DNA of 15,952 nt from an uncultured Bacteroides sp. (GTDB taxonomy: Bacteria > Bacteroidota > Bacteroidia > Bacteroidales > Bacteroidaceae), in assembly GCA_900546645.1 (NCBI GenBank), contig URDR01000072.1, positions 1 through 15,952 on the forward strand, written 5' to 3'. The notes under the pieces are model-generated. The model ran no database searches and had not been told where the DNA came from. It worked only from the letters and a program-made list of their open reading frames with translations. A program made the translations under genes and the position numbers. Below, in pieces: positions 1 to 7,199 of this stretch; within the stretch, counting starts at the first letter, position 1, and each line of letters begins with the position of its first letter.

Positions 1-59
1 TGTTCAATGACGGGCAACTGTCTATTTTCTAATTTTATTTCGAACTCACGTTAAATTAA

Positions 60-2468
60 TCAGAATCGGCAGCGGATGTCAATACCTACTTGAACTGGTC
101 GTCCAGCTTGTGCAAATCCGCGGCTCATGGTTTCAAAGTAGAAAGCCTGATAATCTTTGTTTAGAGCGTTGTTCACCCAAAAGGCAATTTGTCCGTTTCC
201 TTTATCAAGGCTGACTCTTCCGTTTAGGGTTCCGTAAAGCGACTGGCTGGCATTGTTTTTTTCTGTCCAGTAAATACGTCCGGCTGCTTTATAATTGGCA
301 TTTACAGTGATATTGTCCAGAAAACAATGCTTGCGTAATGCGAAAACATATTGGCCACCTATATTAAAGGTGTGTTTCGGGACAAAGGGAACATAGTTTC
401 CGTTATAATTGATTTCAGCCATTTTTCCTCCTGCTGCCTTTTCATTGGTAACATAATCGGTAAACGTGGCATACGTATATCCGTAATTTCCGTTTAAGCT
501 GAATGCATTGGTTATCTGTGTACGGAGACTTATTTCCGCTCCTATACTGCGGCTTTTTCCGGCATTAGTCGTAATGCGTCCCAGTCCGTTTTCAGAGAAG
601 CGTGATAATTGCTGGTTGTGGGTGTCCATATAAAAGGCAGCAAAGTCTGTTTGCAGTTTGCCCTCAAGTAGGGTTAAGTGTGCACCAACTTCATAATTCC
701 ATGAATATTCCGGGCGGTAAGTTATGGCATTTTCAATATCCGTAGTGTAATGAGGAATCTTGTCTCCTCCCATCTGGCTGACCATGCCTCCGCTTTTTTC
801 ATCAATGGCAGCAATCATTCCGTTCGTCATCTCTCCTTGAAGAAGGTCGGAGAACATTTGTACGTTATACCCTCCCGAACGGTAGCCTTTGGTTACACTG
901 GCGTAGATGTTGCTGTGGGTCGTAAAGTCATATTGCAAAGCTATTTTAGGAAGTAGTTGCAGGTTGTCGGTATTCAGCTTACCGTTTAGCATTGGATTTG
1001 TTTGCAGTCCTTTTAGCGTAATGGGACGCATAGGCATAGGCATTTTGATGTTGAAGTCAAAATTCAGCGTACTGCCAGACTGATAATCTAACCAATATTT
1101 TTCATACTCTAATCGGAGTCCTGCCGTGAGTGACAATCCTTCGGTAAATAAGTCATTGATAGTAGACTGATGGTAAACCGCAACACTGCCCACTGGGCTT
1201 TTGAATTGTCCGCCTACGGTAAAAGTCGGATCGGTAACATCTAACGACATCTCCGGCATACGTGGGTTGCTTTGTTTTAATGCGGTAAAGATTTTGTTGA
1301 CATTTCCTTCAATCATGCTGTTTACTCCGTCTTCACAGAAAGTAACAGGTGCTTCAGTTTTGAGCCATTGGTAAAAGCCGCTCACACCGGTAGTCCATTG
1401 CCATTTCCTTCCGGGTTTTGATTTAAGTACAAATTCCTGTGATAACGTTTTTGAGTTTTGCTTCTGAATAAGCGTATAGATATTTTGTTCGGTAAAATCC
1501 TGATCCATATTCATCTGGTCATACAGATATTGAACTCCGGTAACGCTGCTCAATATGAATTCATCGGCTTGATATTCCAGATTTAATCCGCCGTTTACGA
1601 GGTTACGCTTGTATCCACAGTCGTGATTGTATGAAATCTTTCCGATATATTCCTCCCGGTCTTCTTTTCCTGTTGTTTTTCCGGTGTAGGCATAAGGATA
1701 CCCTCCCTGGTTATTGTATTCGTAATTTACCGTAAAGTCCAGCTTCAGGTTTTCTTTAGGCAAGTAAATCGCCCGGATACGTCCGCCGAATTCATTGTTC
1801 CGGTCAATGCGTTTTGCGTTATAGGTATTTTTAAAGAAGCCTCCGTCATGGCGGTAAAACAGTCCTACAGAGAAAGCAAACTGGTTAGAAATACGGTGAT
1901 AGTGTGTCAGTGAGGCTTGATAATCGTTATAGGTTGCTCCGCTTAAGCGTAGGTCGGTTCCCTGGTAGGTGAAGGGCGATTTTGTGAACACGCGGATTAG
2001 TCCTCCCATGGTATTTCTTCCATAGAGGGTACCTTGTGGACCGCGCATAACATCGATACGCTCAATATCGGCATAATTAAAGTCGAATGCCGATTTCTCG
2101 ATAAAAGGAATGTTGTCAACATATAATCCTACTGCCGGTGTGTTGGTACGTGAGCCGATTCCCCGCACATAAACCGAAGTAGTTAATTTCGAACCATAAT
2201 CGGGTATAAACAGATTCGGAACAAGAGACGAGAGCGATTTGACCGAGTTGACCACATGATTTCGCATATCATTTTGTGAAAGCGAGGTGGCAGCTACCGG
2301 TTGCTGGCGAAGCCGGTTATTTTCTTTTGGGGTAGCAATTACTACTACTTCCTCAATGTCGATAACTTTTGTACTGTCTTTAGGTGAGATATAGTTTTCG
2401 GCTTTAGCCGGATTAGCTATGACTCCCGTCACAGCTATTAAAGAGATAAGTGAGATACGTCTTTTCAT
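60..2468 (-). CDS. TonB-dependent outer-membrane receptor
   Basis: Outer-membrane beta-barrel importer driven by TonB-ExbBD; ligand unknown (iron complex, haem or vitamin are family possibilities). I chose the ATG at 2466-2468 (802 aa). The frame stays open to a TTG at 2502-2504, but that codon overlaps the likely -7 promoter box, and only the ATG puts a signal peptide at the N terminus (MKRR, hydrophobic run, AKA cleavage site near residue 23). A TonB-box-like stretch IEEVVVIAT follows at about 38-46. The plug domain carries VRGIGSR and the conserved MRGPQGTLYGRN from residue 141. The rest is barrel, ending in a terminal Phe (DIRCRF) typical of BAM substrates. There is no SusC-style N-terminal extension and no SusD-like lipoprotein beside it, so this is a classical siderophore/vitamin-type receptor rather than a glycan-uptake SusC. 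A LuxR-type regulator lies immediately upstream on the same strand. Confidence 0.9.
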   Translation of the reverse strand: MKRRISLISLIAVTGVIANPAKAENYISPKDSTKVIDIEEVVVIATPKENNRLRQQPVAATSLSQNDMRNHVVNSVKSLSSLVPNLFIPDYGSKLTTSVYVRGIGSRTNTPAVGLYVDNIPFIEKSAFDFNYADIERIDVMRGPQGTLYGRNTMGGLIRVFTKSPFTYQGTDLRLSGATYNDYQASLTHYHRISNQFAFSVGLFYRHDGGFFKNTYNAKRIDRNNEFGGRIRAIYLPKENLKLDFTVNYEYNNQGGYPYAYTGKTTGKEDREEYIGKISYNHDCGYKRNLVNGGLNLEYQADEFILSSVTGVQYLYDQMNMDQDFTEQNIYTLIQKQNSKTLSQEFVLKSKPGRKWQWTTGVSGFYQWLKTEAPVTFCEDGVNSMIEGNVNKIFTALKQSNPRMPEMSLDVTDPTFTVGGQFKSPVGSVAVYHQSTINDLFTEGLSLTAGLRLEYEKYWLDYQSGSTLNFDFNIKMPMPMRPITLKGLQTNPMLNGKLNTDNLQLLPKIALQYDFTTHSNIYASVTKGYRSGGYNVQMFSDLLQGEMTNGMIAAIDEKSGGMVSQMGGDKIPHYTTDIENAITYRPEYSWNYEVGAHLTLLEGKLQTDFAAFYMDTHNQQLSRFSENGLGRITTNAGKSRSIGAEISLRTQITNAFSLNGNYGYTYATFTDYVTNEKAAGGKMAEINYNGNYVPFVPKHTFNIGGQYVFALRKHCFLDNITVNANYKAAGRIYWTEKNNASQSLYGTLNGRVSLDKGNGQIAFWVNNALNKDYQAFYFETMSRGFAQAGRPVQVGIDIRCRF

Positions 2469-2501
2469 TCCGTTAAATCTGTAAGTTTTGTAATTCGGGT
2501 G

Positions 2502-2509
2502 CAAAGTAA
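2502..2509 (-). promoter_or_regulatory. Probable -7 promoter box of the TonB receptor gene
   Basis: On the minus strand this reads TTACTTTG, one mismatch from the Bacteroides -7 consensus TAnnTTTG. It would start transcription roughly 25-30 bases before the ATG at 2468. No clear TTTG -33 box is visible, which would suit an activator-dependent promoter. Confidence 0.4.
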
Positions 2510-2528
2510 CGGCATGATGGCGAGATAT

Positions 2529-2553
2529 GCAATCCTAATTTATGAGGATTTGC
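2529..2553. promoter_or_regulatory. Dyad, candidate operator of the adjacent LuxR regulator
   Basis: The arms GCAATCCT (2529-2536) and AGGATTTGC (2545-2553) pair over 8 bp with one bulged base and an 8-base centre. The dyad centre lies about 35 bases upstream of the receptor gene's -7 box, that is near -40 to -45 from the expected start, a usual position for LuxR-type activators. No T-run follows on either strand, so it is not an ordinary terminator. Binding by the neighbouring regulator is inferred. Confidence 0.4.
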
Positions 2554-2560
2554 GGATCAG

Positions 2561-3142
2561 TCAAATCCGGTCGGCTTCTATATATCCATGCATCACCGCA
2601 TAGATGGCAAGTCCGGATACCGATTTGATTCCCAATTTGTCGGTGATGTTTTTCCGGTGAGAGATAACCGTGGTAAGGCTGATATTGAGTTTTTCTGCTA
2701 TTTCTTTATTGATTAACCCTTTTGTTACCTGTATCAGAACCTCTATTTCGCGCGGTGACAATTCATGGTCGCTTTCTTGGTTATCGGTTGATAGAGGAGA
2801 TGCGGCATGTCCATAGCGGCGCAGCTTGATGATAGACGCCACCAGCAGGTCTTGTGGAAGATAAATGTTTAAGGTAGGAATTCCGTTCAGAAGCGGTTGG
2901 TTGCCTGTAGCCAATACAATGGTTTTGGGCTTTCTTTCAATAAAGAAAGCAGTGTGTTCAAAGTAAATCTGTGCAGAGATAAAATAATGTGCATACATAT
3001 CGGGGGTATCATCAGTCAGCTCGCTGAACGAAGCAAAAACGCGTATGGTCGCTTCGGGAAGCAGTTCTTCCAGAATGGTGCGCAGTCCGAGTGCGGTCAG
3101 TGTATTTGGTTCGATAATAGCTATTTCGGCTGGGTGATTCAT
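2561..3142 (-). CDS. LuxR/NarL-type regulator with degenerate receiver domain
   Basis: DNA-binding regulator of 193 aa, probably controlling the TonB receptor gene that follows it 92 bases downstream on the same strand. The C-terminal part (about 127-188) is a clear LuxR helix-turn-helix: LSPREIEVL, then GLINKEIAEKLNISLTTVISHRKNI and a KLGIKS segment. The N-terminal 110 residues have the length and rhythm of a response-regulator receiver (AIIEPN at the first strand), but the usual acidic pair is E-P-N, the phospho-acceptor Asp position reads YFISAQ with Ser56, and the conserved late Lys is missing near YLPQD. I infer that it is not switched by ordinary aspartyl phosphorylation. No histidine kinase gene is in the window. 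The ATG at 3140-3142 follows a good -7 box by about 30 bases, supporting this start. Confidence 0.85.
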   Translation of the reverse strand: MNHPAEIAIIEPNTLTALGLRTILEELLPEATIRVFASFSELTDDTPDMYAHYFISAQIYFEHTAFFIERKPKTIVLATGNQPLLNGIPTLNIYLPQDLLVASIIKLRRYGHAASPLSTDNQESDHELSPREIEVLIQVTKGLINKEIAEKLNISLTTVISHRKNITDKLGIKSVSGLAIYAVMHGYIEADRI

Positions 3143-3170
3143 AATGAGATGTGCTTTGATTATTCTGTTG

Positions 3171-3178
3171 CAAAATTA
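3171..3178 (-). promoter_or_regulatory. -7 promoter box of the LuxR-type gene
   Basis: The minus strand reads TAATTTTG, a perfect TAnnTTTG match, about 30 bases before the ATG at 3142. It lies inside a TGCAAA-N12-TTTGCA inverted repeat (3169-3192) that could serve autoregulation. A -33 TTTG is not evident. Confidence 0.5.
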
Positions 3179-3253
3179 CAACATTATTTGCACTTCTCTC
3201 TTTGCTTTTATCCGAATAATTTAAGATTATTGCAAAAAAATAGATGAAAACGA

Positions 3254-3283
3254 TTTGTTTGTAGAAAAATGTTGCTATATTTG
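3254..3283 (+). promoter_or_regulatory. Promoter of the threonine operon
   Basis: TTTG (3254-3257), 18 bases, then TATATTTG (3276-3283) match the Bacteroidota sigma-ABfr consensus TTTG/TAnnTTTG at both elements. Transcription should start near 3288-3292, only about 15 bases before the leader-peptide ATG at 3305. This is the most complete promoter in the window. Confidence 0.75.
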
Positions 3284-3304
3284 CCAACGAGAAAACATTA
3301 ATCA

Positions 3305-3394
3305 ATGACAGTTTACTATCTTCATATCATCTTGACGGAGACCGGGCGCATGCCCTTCTTCATGACAGCTACCGGGATGACCCCTCGGGGGTAA
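3305..3394 (+). CDS. Threonine operon leader peptide (29 aa)
   Basis: A 29-codon open frame begins about 15 bases after the predicted transcription start and ends 143 bases before thrA. It encodes six threonines (residues 2, 11, 13, 21, 23, 26), paired isoleucines (8-9) and four methionines; its C terminus reads MTATGMTPRG. Threonine at 6 of 29 codons directly upstream of threonine biosynthesis genes, followed by a terminator-like hairpin, is the arrangement of an attenuation leader such as the enterobacterial thrL. Ribosome stalling at scarce Thr-tRNA would report threonine supply. No Shine-Dalgarno is visible, as is usual here. The peptide does not resemble E. coli ThrL in sequence; its assignment rests on position and composition. 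Confidence 0.65.
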   Translation: MTVYYLHIILTETGRMPFFMTATGMTPRG

Positions 3395-3408
3395 GGATAG
3401 TATAGTTT

Positions 3409-3458
3409 GCGTTTCTACGTGAAACGCGTCTGCGGATGCAGACATTTCGTTTTATTTT
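3409..3458 (+). terminator. Attenuator hairpins before thrA
   Basis: Two adjacent perfect stems lie 15 bases after the leader stop. The first is GCGTTTC (3409-3415) with GAAACGC (3421-3427), loop TACGT. The second is GTCTGC (3428-3433) with GCAGAC (3438-3443), loop GGAT, followed by ATTTCGTTTTATTTT. The second stem can be lengthened by pairing GAAACG (3421-3426) with CGTTTT (3448-3453), which uses the 3' arm of the first stem, so the first stem and the extended terminator exclude each other. The 5' arm of the first stem can also pair with GGGCGCA inside the leader frame (3344-3350, with three G-U pairs), giving a classic 1:2, 2:3, 3:4 scheme. Which form is the antiterminator is inferred. Confidence 0.6.
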
Positions 3459-3537
3459 AATCAATATTCTATTTTGTTTTTATAATTGTTCTTTTGCTGT
3501 AGTTTATTGCGGCAGGAGAGGCTAATAATATAATCGC

Positions 3538-5970
3538 ATGAAAGTTATGAAATTCGGCGGAACATCCGTAGGTTCCGTGAGTAGTGTATTAAGCGTAAAA
3601 AAAATTGTAGAAGCTGTCAATGAAGACGTGATTGTAGTGGTTTCAGCTTTGGGCGGAATAACAGATAAGCTGATAAAGACTTCACGTATGGCTGCTGCCG
3701 GTGACGCATCTTATGAGAAAGAGATGAAGGAAATAGTAAATCGTCATATCGAGATGGTTTATACGGTGATACCTGCCGGGCATGAGCGCGAAATTCTGCT
3801 TGATCAGGTAAATGAACTGCTTAGCGAATTAAAAGATATCTTTCAGGGCATTTACTTGATTCATGATTTGTCACCCAAAACATCAGCAGCTATTGTGAGT
3901 TATGGTGAACGTTTGTCGTCTATCATTGTAGCAGCCTTGATTGATGGGGCGAAATGGTTTGATTCGCGTACGTTTATCAAGACAGAGAAAAAGCATAATA
4001 AACATATTCTTGATTCCGATTTAACTACTCAGCTGGTCCGTGAGGCTTTCCGCGAACTCCCCAAAGTATCGCTGGTTCCGGGATTTATTTCATCGGATAA
4101 ACAGACAGGTGAAGTGACCAATCTCGGCCGGGGAGGCTCTGATTATACTGCTTCTATCCTGGCTGCTTCACTCGATGCCGATATTCTTGAGATATGGACC
4201 GATGTAGATGGATTTATGACTGCCGACCCTCGTGTAATCAGTACGGCTTATCCTATTACAGAACTGAGTTATGTGGAGGCTATGGAGTTATGTAACTTCG
4301 GAGCGAAGGTGGTTTATCCTCCTACTATTTATCCTGTATGTCATAAAAATATTCCCATTCTGATTAAGAACACCTTTAATCCGGATGCACCGGGTACCAT
4401 TGTAAAGCAGGAAGCCGATCACTCATCGAAGCCGATTAAAGGTATTTCGTCGATTAATGATACTTGCCTGATTACAATGACCGGACTGGGCATGGTGGGC
4501 GTAATCGGAGTGAATCACCGGATATTTAAAACTTTGGCTGAAAATGGCATCAGTGTATTTTTGGTATCACAGGCTTCTTCTGAAAACTCTACTTCAATAG
4601 GTGTACGTAATGAGGATGCAATGCTGGCATGTAAGGTACTGAATGAGGAGTTTGCCAAGGAAATCGAAATGGGAGAGATTTCTCCTATGAAGGCAGAGGG
4701 GAATCTGGCTACCGTGGCTATTGTAGGCGAGAATATGAAACACACACCGGGTATTGCCGGAAAACTGTTTGGTACGCTTGGCAGAAACGGTATAAATGTA
4801 ATAGCCTGTGCACAAGGTGCTTCGGAAACCAATATTTCTTTTGTCGTTGAGGGTGGCTCGCTTCGTAAGACGCTGAATGTAATCCATGATTCCTTCTTCC
4901 TTTCAGAGTATCAAGTGCTTAACCTTTTCATTTGTGGAATCGGTACGGTGGGAAGTAGCTTGATTGAGCAGATTCATAGTCAGCAGGAAAAATTAAAGCA
5001 GGAGAGGGGACTGAAACTGAAGGTGGTCGGAATAGCTAATGGACATCATGCGCTGTTTACACGCAGTGGAATAGACCTTTCTAATTATCGTGCAGAATTG
5101 GAAGAAAAAGGGATTCCTTCTTCTCCGCAGGTATTGCATGATGAAATAATCGGCATGAATATTTTTAATTCGGTGTTCGTTGACTGTACCGCAAGTCCTG
5201 CCATCGCCGGATTATATAAAGATTTTTTGAGTCATAACATCGCAGTGGTGGCTGCCAATAAAATTGCTGCTTCGGCTGAATATGACATTTATGCTGAACT
5301 GAAATATATAGCTCGTCAGCGTGGGGTGAAATTCCTTTTCGAAACGAATGTGGGAGCAGGGCTCCCGGTTATCAATACCATTAATGACCTGATAAATAGC
5401 GGAGATAAAATCTTGAAGATAGAGGCGGTGGTCAGCGGTACTTTAAATTATATTTTTAATACCATTAGTGCCGATACTCCGTTGAGTCAGACCATCCGCA
5501 AAGCAAAAGAAGAAGGCTACTCAGAACCGGATCCGCGTATTGATTTGAGTGGAAAGGATGTGATTCGTAAGTTGGTAATCTTGGCGCGCGAGGCGGGTTA
5601 CCGGCTCAATCAAGAAGACGTGGAAAAACAGCTTTTTGTACCCGATAAGTATTTTGAAGGTTCATTGGATGATTTCTGGAAACATATTCCTGAATTGGAT
5701 GCTGATTTTGAGATGCGGCGTCAGAAGCTGGAGGCTGAAGATAAGCGCTGGCGCTTTGTGGCACGGTGGGAAAACGGAAAAGCTACGGTTGCCTTGCAAG
5801 AGGTAGGTCGTTCGCACCCGTTCTATAATCTGGAGGGAAGCAATAATATTATTCTGCTTACTACCGAACGATATAATGAGTATCCTATGTTGATACAAGG
5901 TTATGGAGCCGGTGCGGGAGTAACTGCTGCCGGTGTCTTTGCTGATATAATGAGTATTGCAAATATTTAG
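3538..5970 (+). CDS. thrA: Bifunctional aspartokinase / homoserine dehydrogenase
   Basis: Cytosolic fused enzyme catalysing the first and third steps from aspartate towards homoserine (aspartate phosphorylation; NAD(P)H-dependent reduction of aspartate semialdehyde). At 810 aa it matches E. coli ThrA/MetL in size. The kinase domain starts with KFGGTSVGS (residues 5-13) and has the GFISSD and LGRGGSDYTAS motifs. Two ACT-type regulatory segments occupy about 315-460 (LITMTGLGMVGVIGV; VAIVGENMKHTPGI). The dehydrogenase begins with the Rossmann motif LFICGIGTVGSS (463-474) and carries SGTLNYIFN (from 633) and GYSEPDPRIDLSGKDVIRK with K673. The ATG at 3538 precedes KVMKFGG directly, as expected for the family. 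First structural gene of the operon, three bases before the next gene. Control by attenuation and by threonine at the ACT domains is likely; the latter is family knowledge. Confidence 0.97.
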   Translation: MKVMKFGGTSVGSVSSVLSVKKIVEAVNEDVIVVVSALGGITDKLIKTSRMAAAGDASYEKEMKEIVNRHIEMVYTVIPAGHEREILLDQVNELLSELKDIFQGIYLIHDLSPKTSAAIVSYGERLSSIIVAALIDGAKWFDSRTFIKTEKKHNKHILDSDLTTQLVREAFRELPKVSLVPGFISSDKQTGEVTNLGRGGSDYTASILAASLDADILEIWTDVDGFMTADPRVISTAYPITELSYVEAMELCNFGAKVVYPPTIYPVCHKNIPILIKNTFNPDAPGTIVKQEADHSSKPIKGISSINDTCLITMTGLGMVGVIGVNHRIFKTLAENGISVFLVSQASSENSTSIGVRNEDAMLACKVLNEEFAKEIEMGEISPMKAEGNLATVAIVGENMKHTPGIAGKLFGTLGRNGINVIACAQGASETNISFVVEGGSLRKTLNVIHDSFFLSEYQVLNLFICGIGTVGSSLIEQIHSQQEKLKQERGLKLKVVGIANGHHALFTRSGIDLSNYRAELEEKGIPSSPQVLHDEIIGMNIFNSVFVDCTASPAIAGLYKDFLSHNIAVVAANKIAASAEYDIYAELKYIARQRGVKFLFETNVGAGLPVINTINDLINSGDKILKIEAVVSGTLNYIFNTISADTPLSQTIRKAKEEGYSEPDPRIDLSGKDVIRKLVILAREAGYRLNQEDVEKQLFVPDKYFEGSLDDFWKHIPELDADFEMRRQKLEAEDKRWRFVARWENGKATVALQEVGRSHPFYNLEGSNNIILLTTERYNEYPMLIQGYGAGAGVTAAGVFADIMSIANI

Positions 5971-5973
5971 CTT

Positions 5974-7188
5974 ATGAAACATCTTATCATTTTAGGAGAT
6001 GGTATGGCTGATTGGGCTGTACCTTCTCTGGGAAACCATACATTGCTGCAACATGCCTCTATCCCTTATATGGATAAGTTGGCAAAGATGGGACGCACCG
6101 GAATGTTGAAGACCGTTGCCGACGGTTTTCATCCGGGAAGTGAAGTAGCAAATATGTCGGTATTGGGATATGATCTTCCTTTGGTTTACGAAGGAAGGGG
6201 CGTACTTGAAGCAGCCAGTATTGGTGTAGAACTGGAACCGGGCGATATGGCTATGCGTTGTAATATTATTTGCGTAGAGGGAGAGACGCTGAAAAATCAT
6301 TCAGCCGGACATATATCTACTGAAGAAGCCGATGAACTGATTAAGTTTTTAGATGAGAAACTGGGTAATGAGCGAATACATTTCTATACGGGGGTACAAT
6401 ATCGCCATTTGTTAGTAATAAAGGGAGGTGATAAGCGTTTAGCCTGTGTTCCTCCTCATGACATTCCTTTACAGCCTTTCCGCCCGAATTTAATTAAGGC
6501 CGAGTGTGCTGAAGCTCAGGAAACAGCTAATTTGCTGAATGCCTTGATTTTGAAATCACAGGAGTTGCTGGCTTCTCATCCGGTGAACCTGAAGCGTATG
6601 GCTGAGGGAAAAGATCCGGCGAACAGTATCTGGCCGTGGAGTCCTGGGTATCGTCCACAGATGAAGCCGTTGGCTGAAAAATATGTTTCAATAAAAAAAG
6701 GAGCGGTAATAACTGCGGTCGATTTGATTCGCGGAATAGGTCACTATGCCGGATTGCGGTGTATTGACGTTGAGGGAGCAACAGGACTTTATAATACAAA
6801 TTATGAGGGGAAAGCGGCTGCAGCGCTGGAGGCTTTAAAAACCGATGATTTTGTTTATCTTCATGTGGAAGCTAGTGATGAGGCTGGACATGAAGGCGAT
6901 GTGGATTTGAAATTAAAGACAATCGAATCGCTTGATCATCGCATTATAGGTCCGATTTATGAGGCAGTGAAAGAGTGGAATGAGCCGGTGGCTTGGGCAG
7001 TATTGCCCGATCATCCCACTCCATGTAAACTCCGCACGCATACTGCCGAACCTGTTCCTTTCTTGGTTTATTATCCGGGAATTGAGCCTGACGGGGTGCA
7101 GACCTACGATGAGGTGGCATGTTCGCATGGGGGGTATAGCTTCTTGGAGAAAGATGAGTTTATGAATCTGTTTATGAATATTAACTGA
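5974..7188 (+). CDS. Phosphoglycerate-mutase-like protein, probable homoserine kinase
   Basis: 404-aa member of the alkaline-phosphatase/cofactor-independent phosphoglycerate mutase superfamily (archaeal ApgM type). Metal-binding and catalytic motifs are intact: GDGMAD at 8-13, PGSEVAN with the candidate nucleophile Ser56, HVEASDEAGHEGD from H297, and DHPTP at 346-350 followed by THT. Automated annotation usually calls it phosphoglycerate mutase. Its place between thrA and thrC, where the GHMP-type homoserine kinase thrB normally sits, and the absence of a thrB here, indicate that it makes O-phosphohomoserine. To my knowledge, fitness-based gap-filling studies in Bacteroides and Desulfovibrio assigned homoserine kinase activity to this family; I cite this from memory. 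The start lies three bases after the thrA stop, so translation is probably coupled. Confidence 0.85.
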   Translation: MKHLIILGDGMADWAVPSLGNHTLLQHASIPYMDKLAKMGRTGMLKTVADGFHPGSEVANMSVLGYDLPLVYEGRGVLEAASIGVELEPGDMAMRCNIICVEGETLKNHSAGHISTEEADELIKFLDEKLGNERIHFYTGVQYRHLLVIKGGDKRLACVPPHDIPLQPFRPNLIKAECAEAQETANLLNALILKSQELLASHPVNLKRMAEGKDPANSIWPWSPGYRPQMKPLAEKYVSIKKGAVITAVDLIRGIGHYAGLRCIDVEGATGLYNTNYEGKAAAALEALKTDDFVYLHVEASDEAGHEGDVDLKLKTIESLDHRIIGPIYEAVKEWNEPVAWAVLPDHPTPCKLRTHTAEPVPFLVYYPGIEPDGVQTYDEVACSHGGYSFLEKDEFMNLFMNIN

Positions 7189-7199
7189 GAGATACGACT

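Noticed and set aside
1..59. Possible terminator after the TonB receptor gene.
   Set aside because: No hairpin with a following T-run on the minus strand is visible in the 59 bases available.
2469..2504. N-terminal extension of the TonB receptor from a TTG at 2502-2504 (814 aa).
   Set aside because: The TTG is part of the probable -7 box, and the extension would bury the signal peptide behind twelve polar residues; the ATG at 2468 is the better start.
3012..3305. Minus-strand open frame of 97 codons overlapping the LuxR-type gene and the thr promoter.
   Set aside because: It overlaps the regulator in another frame, spans two promoters and has low-complexity composition with no recognisable domain.
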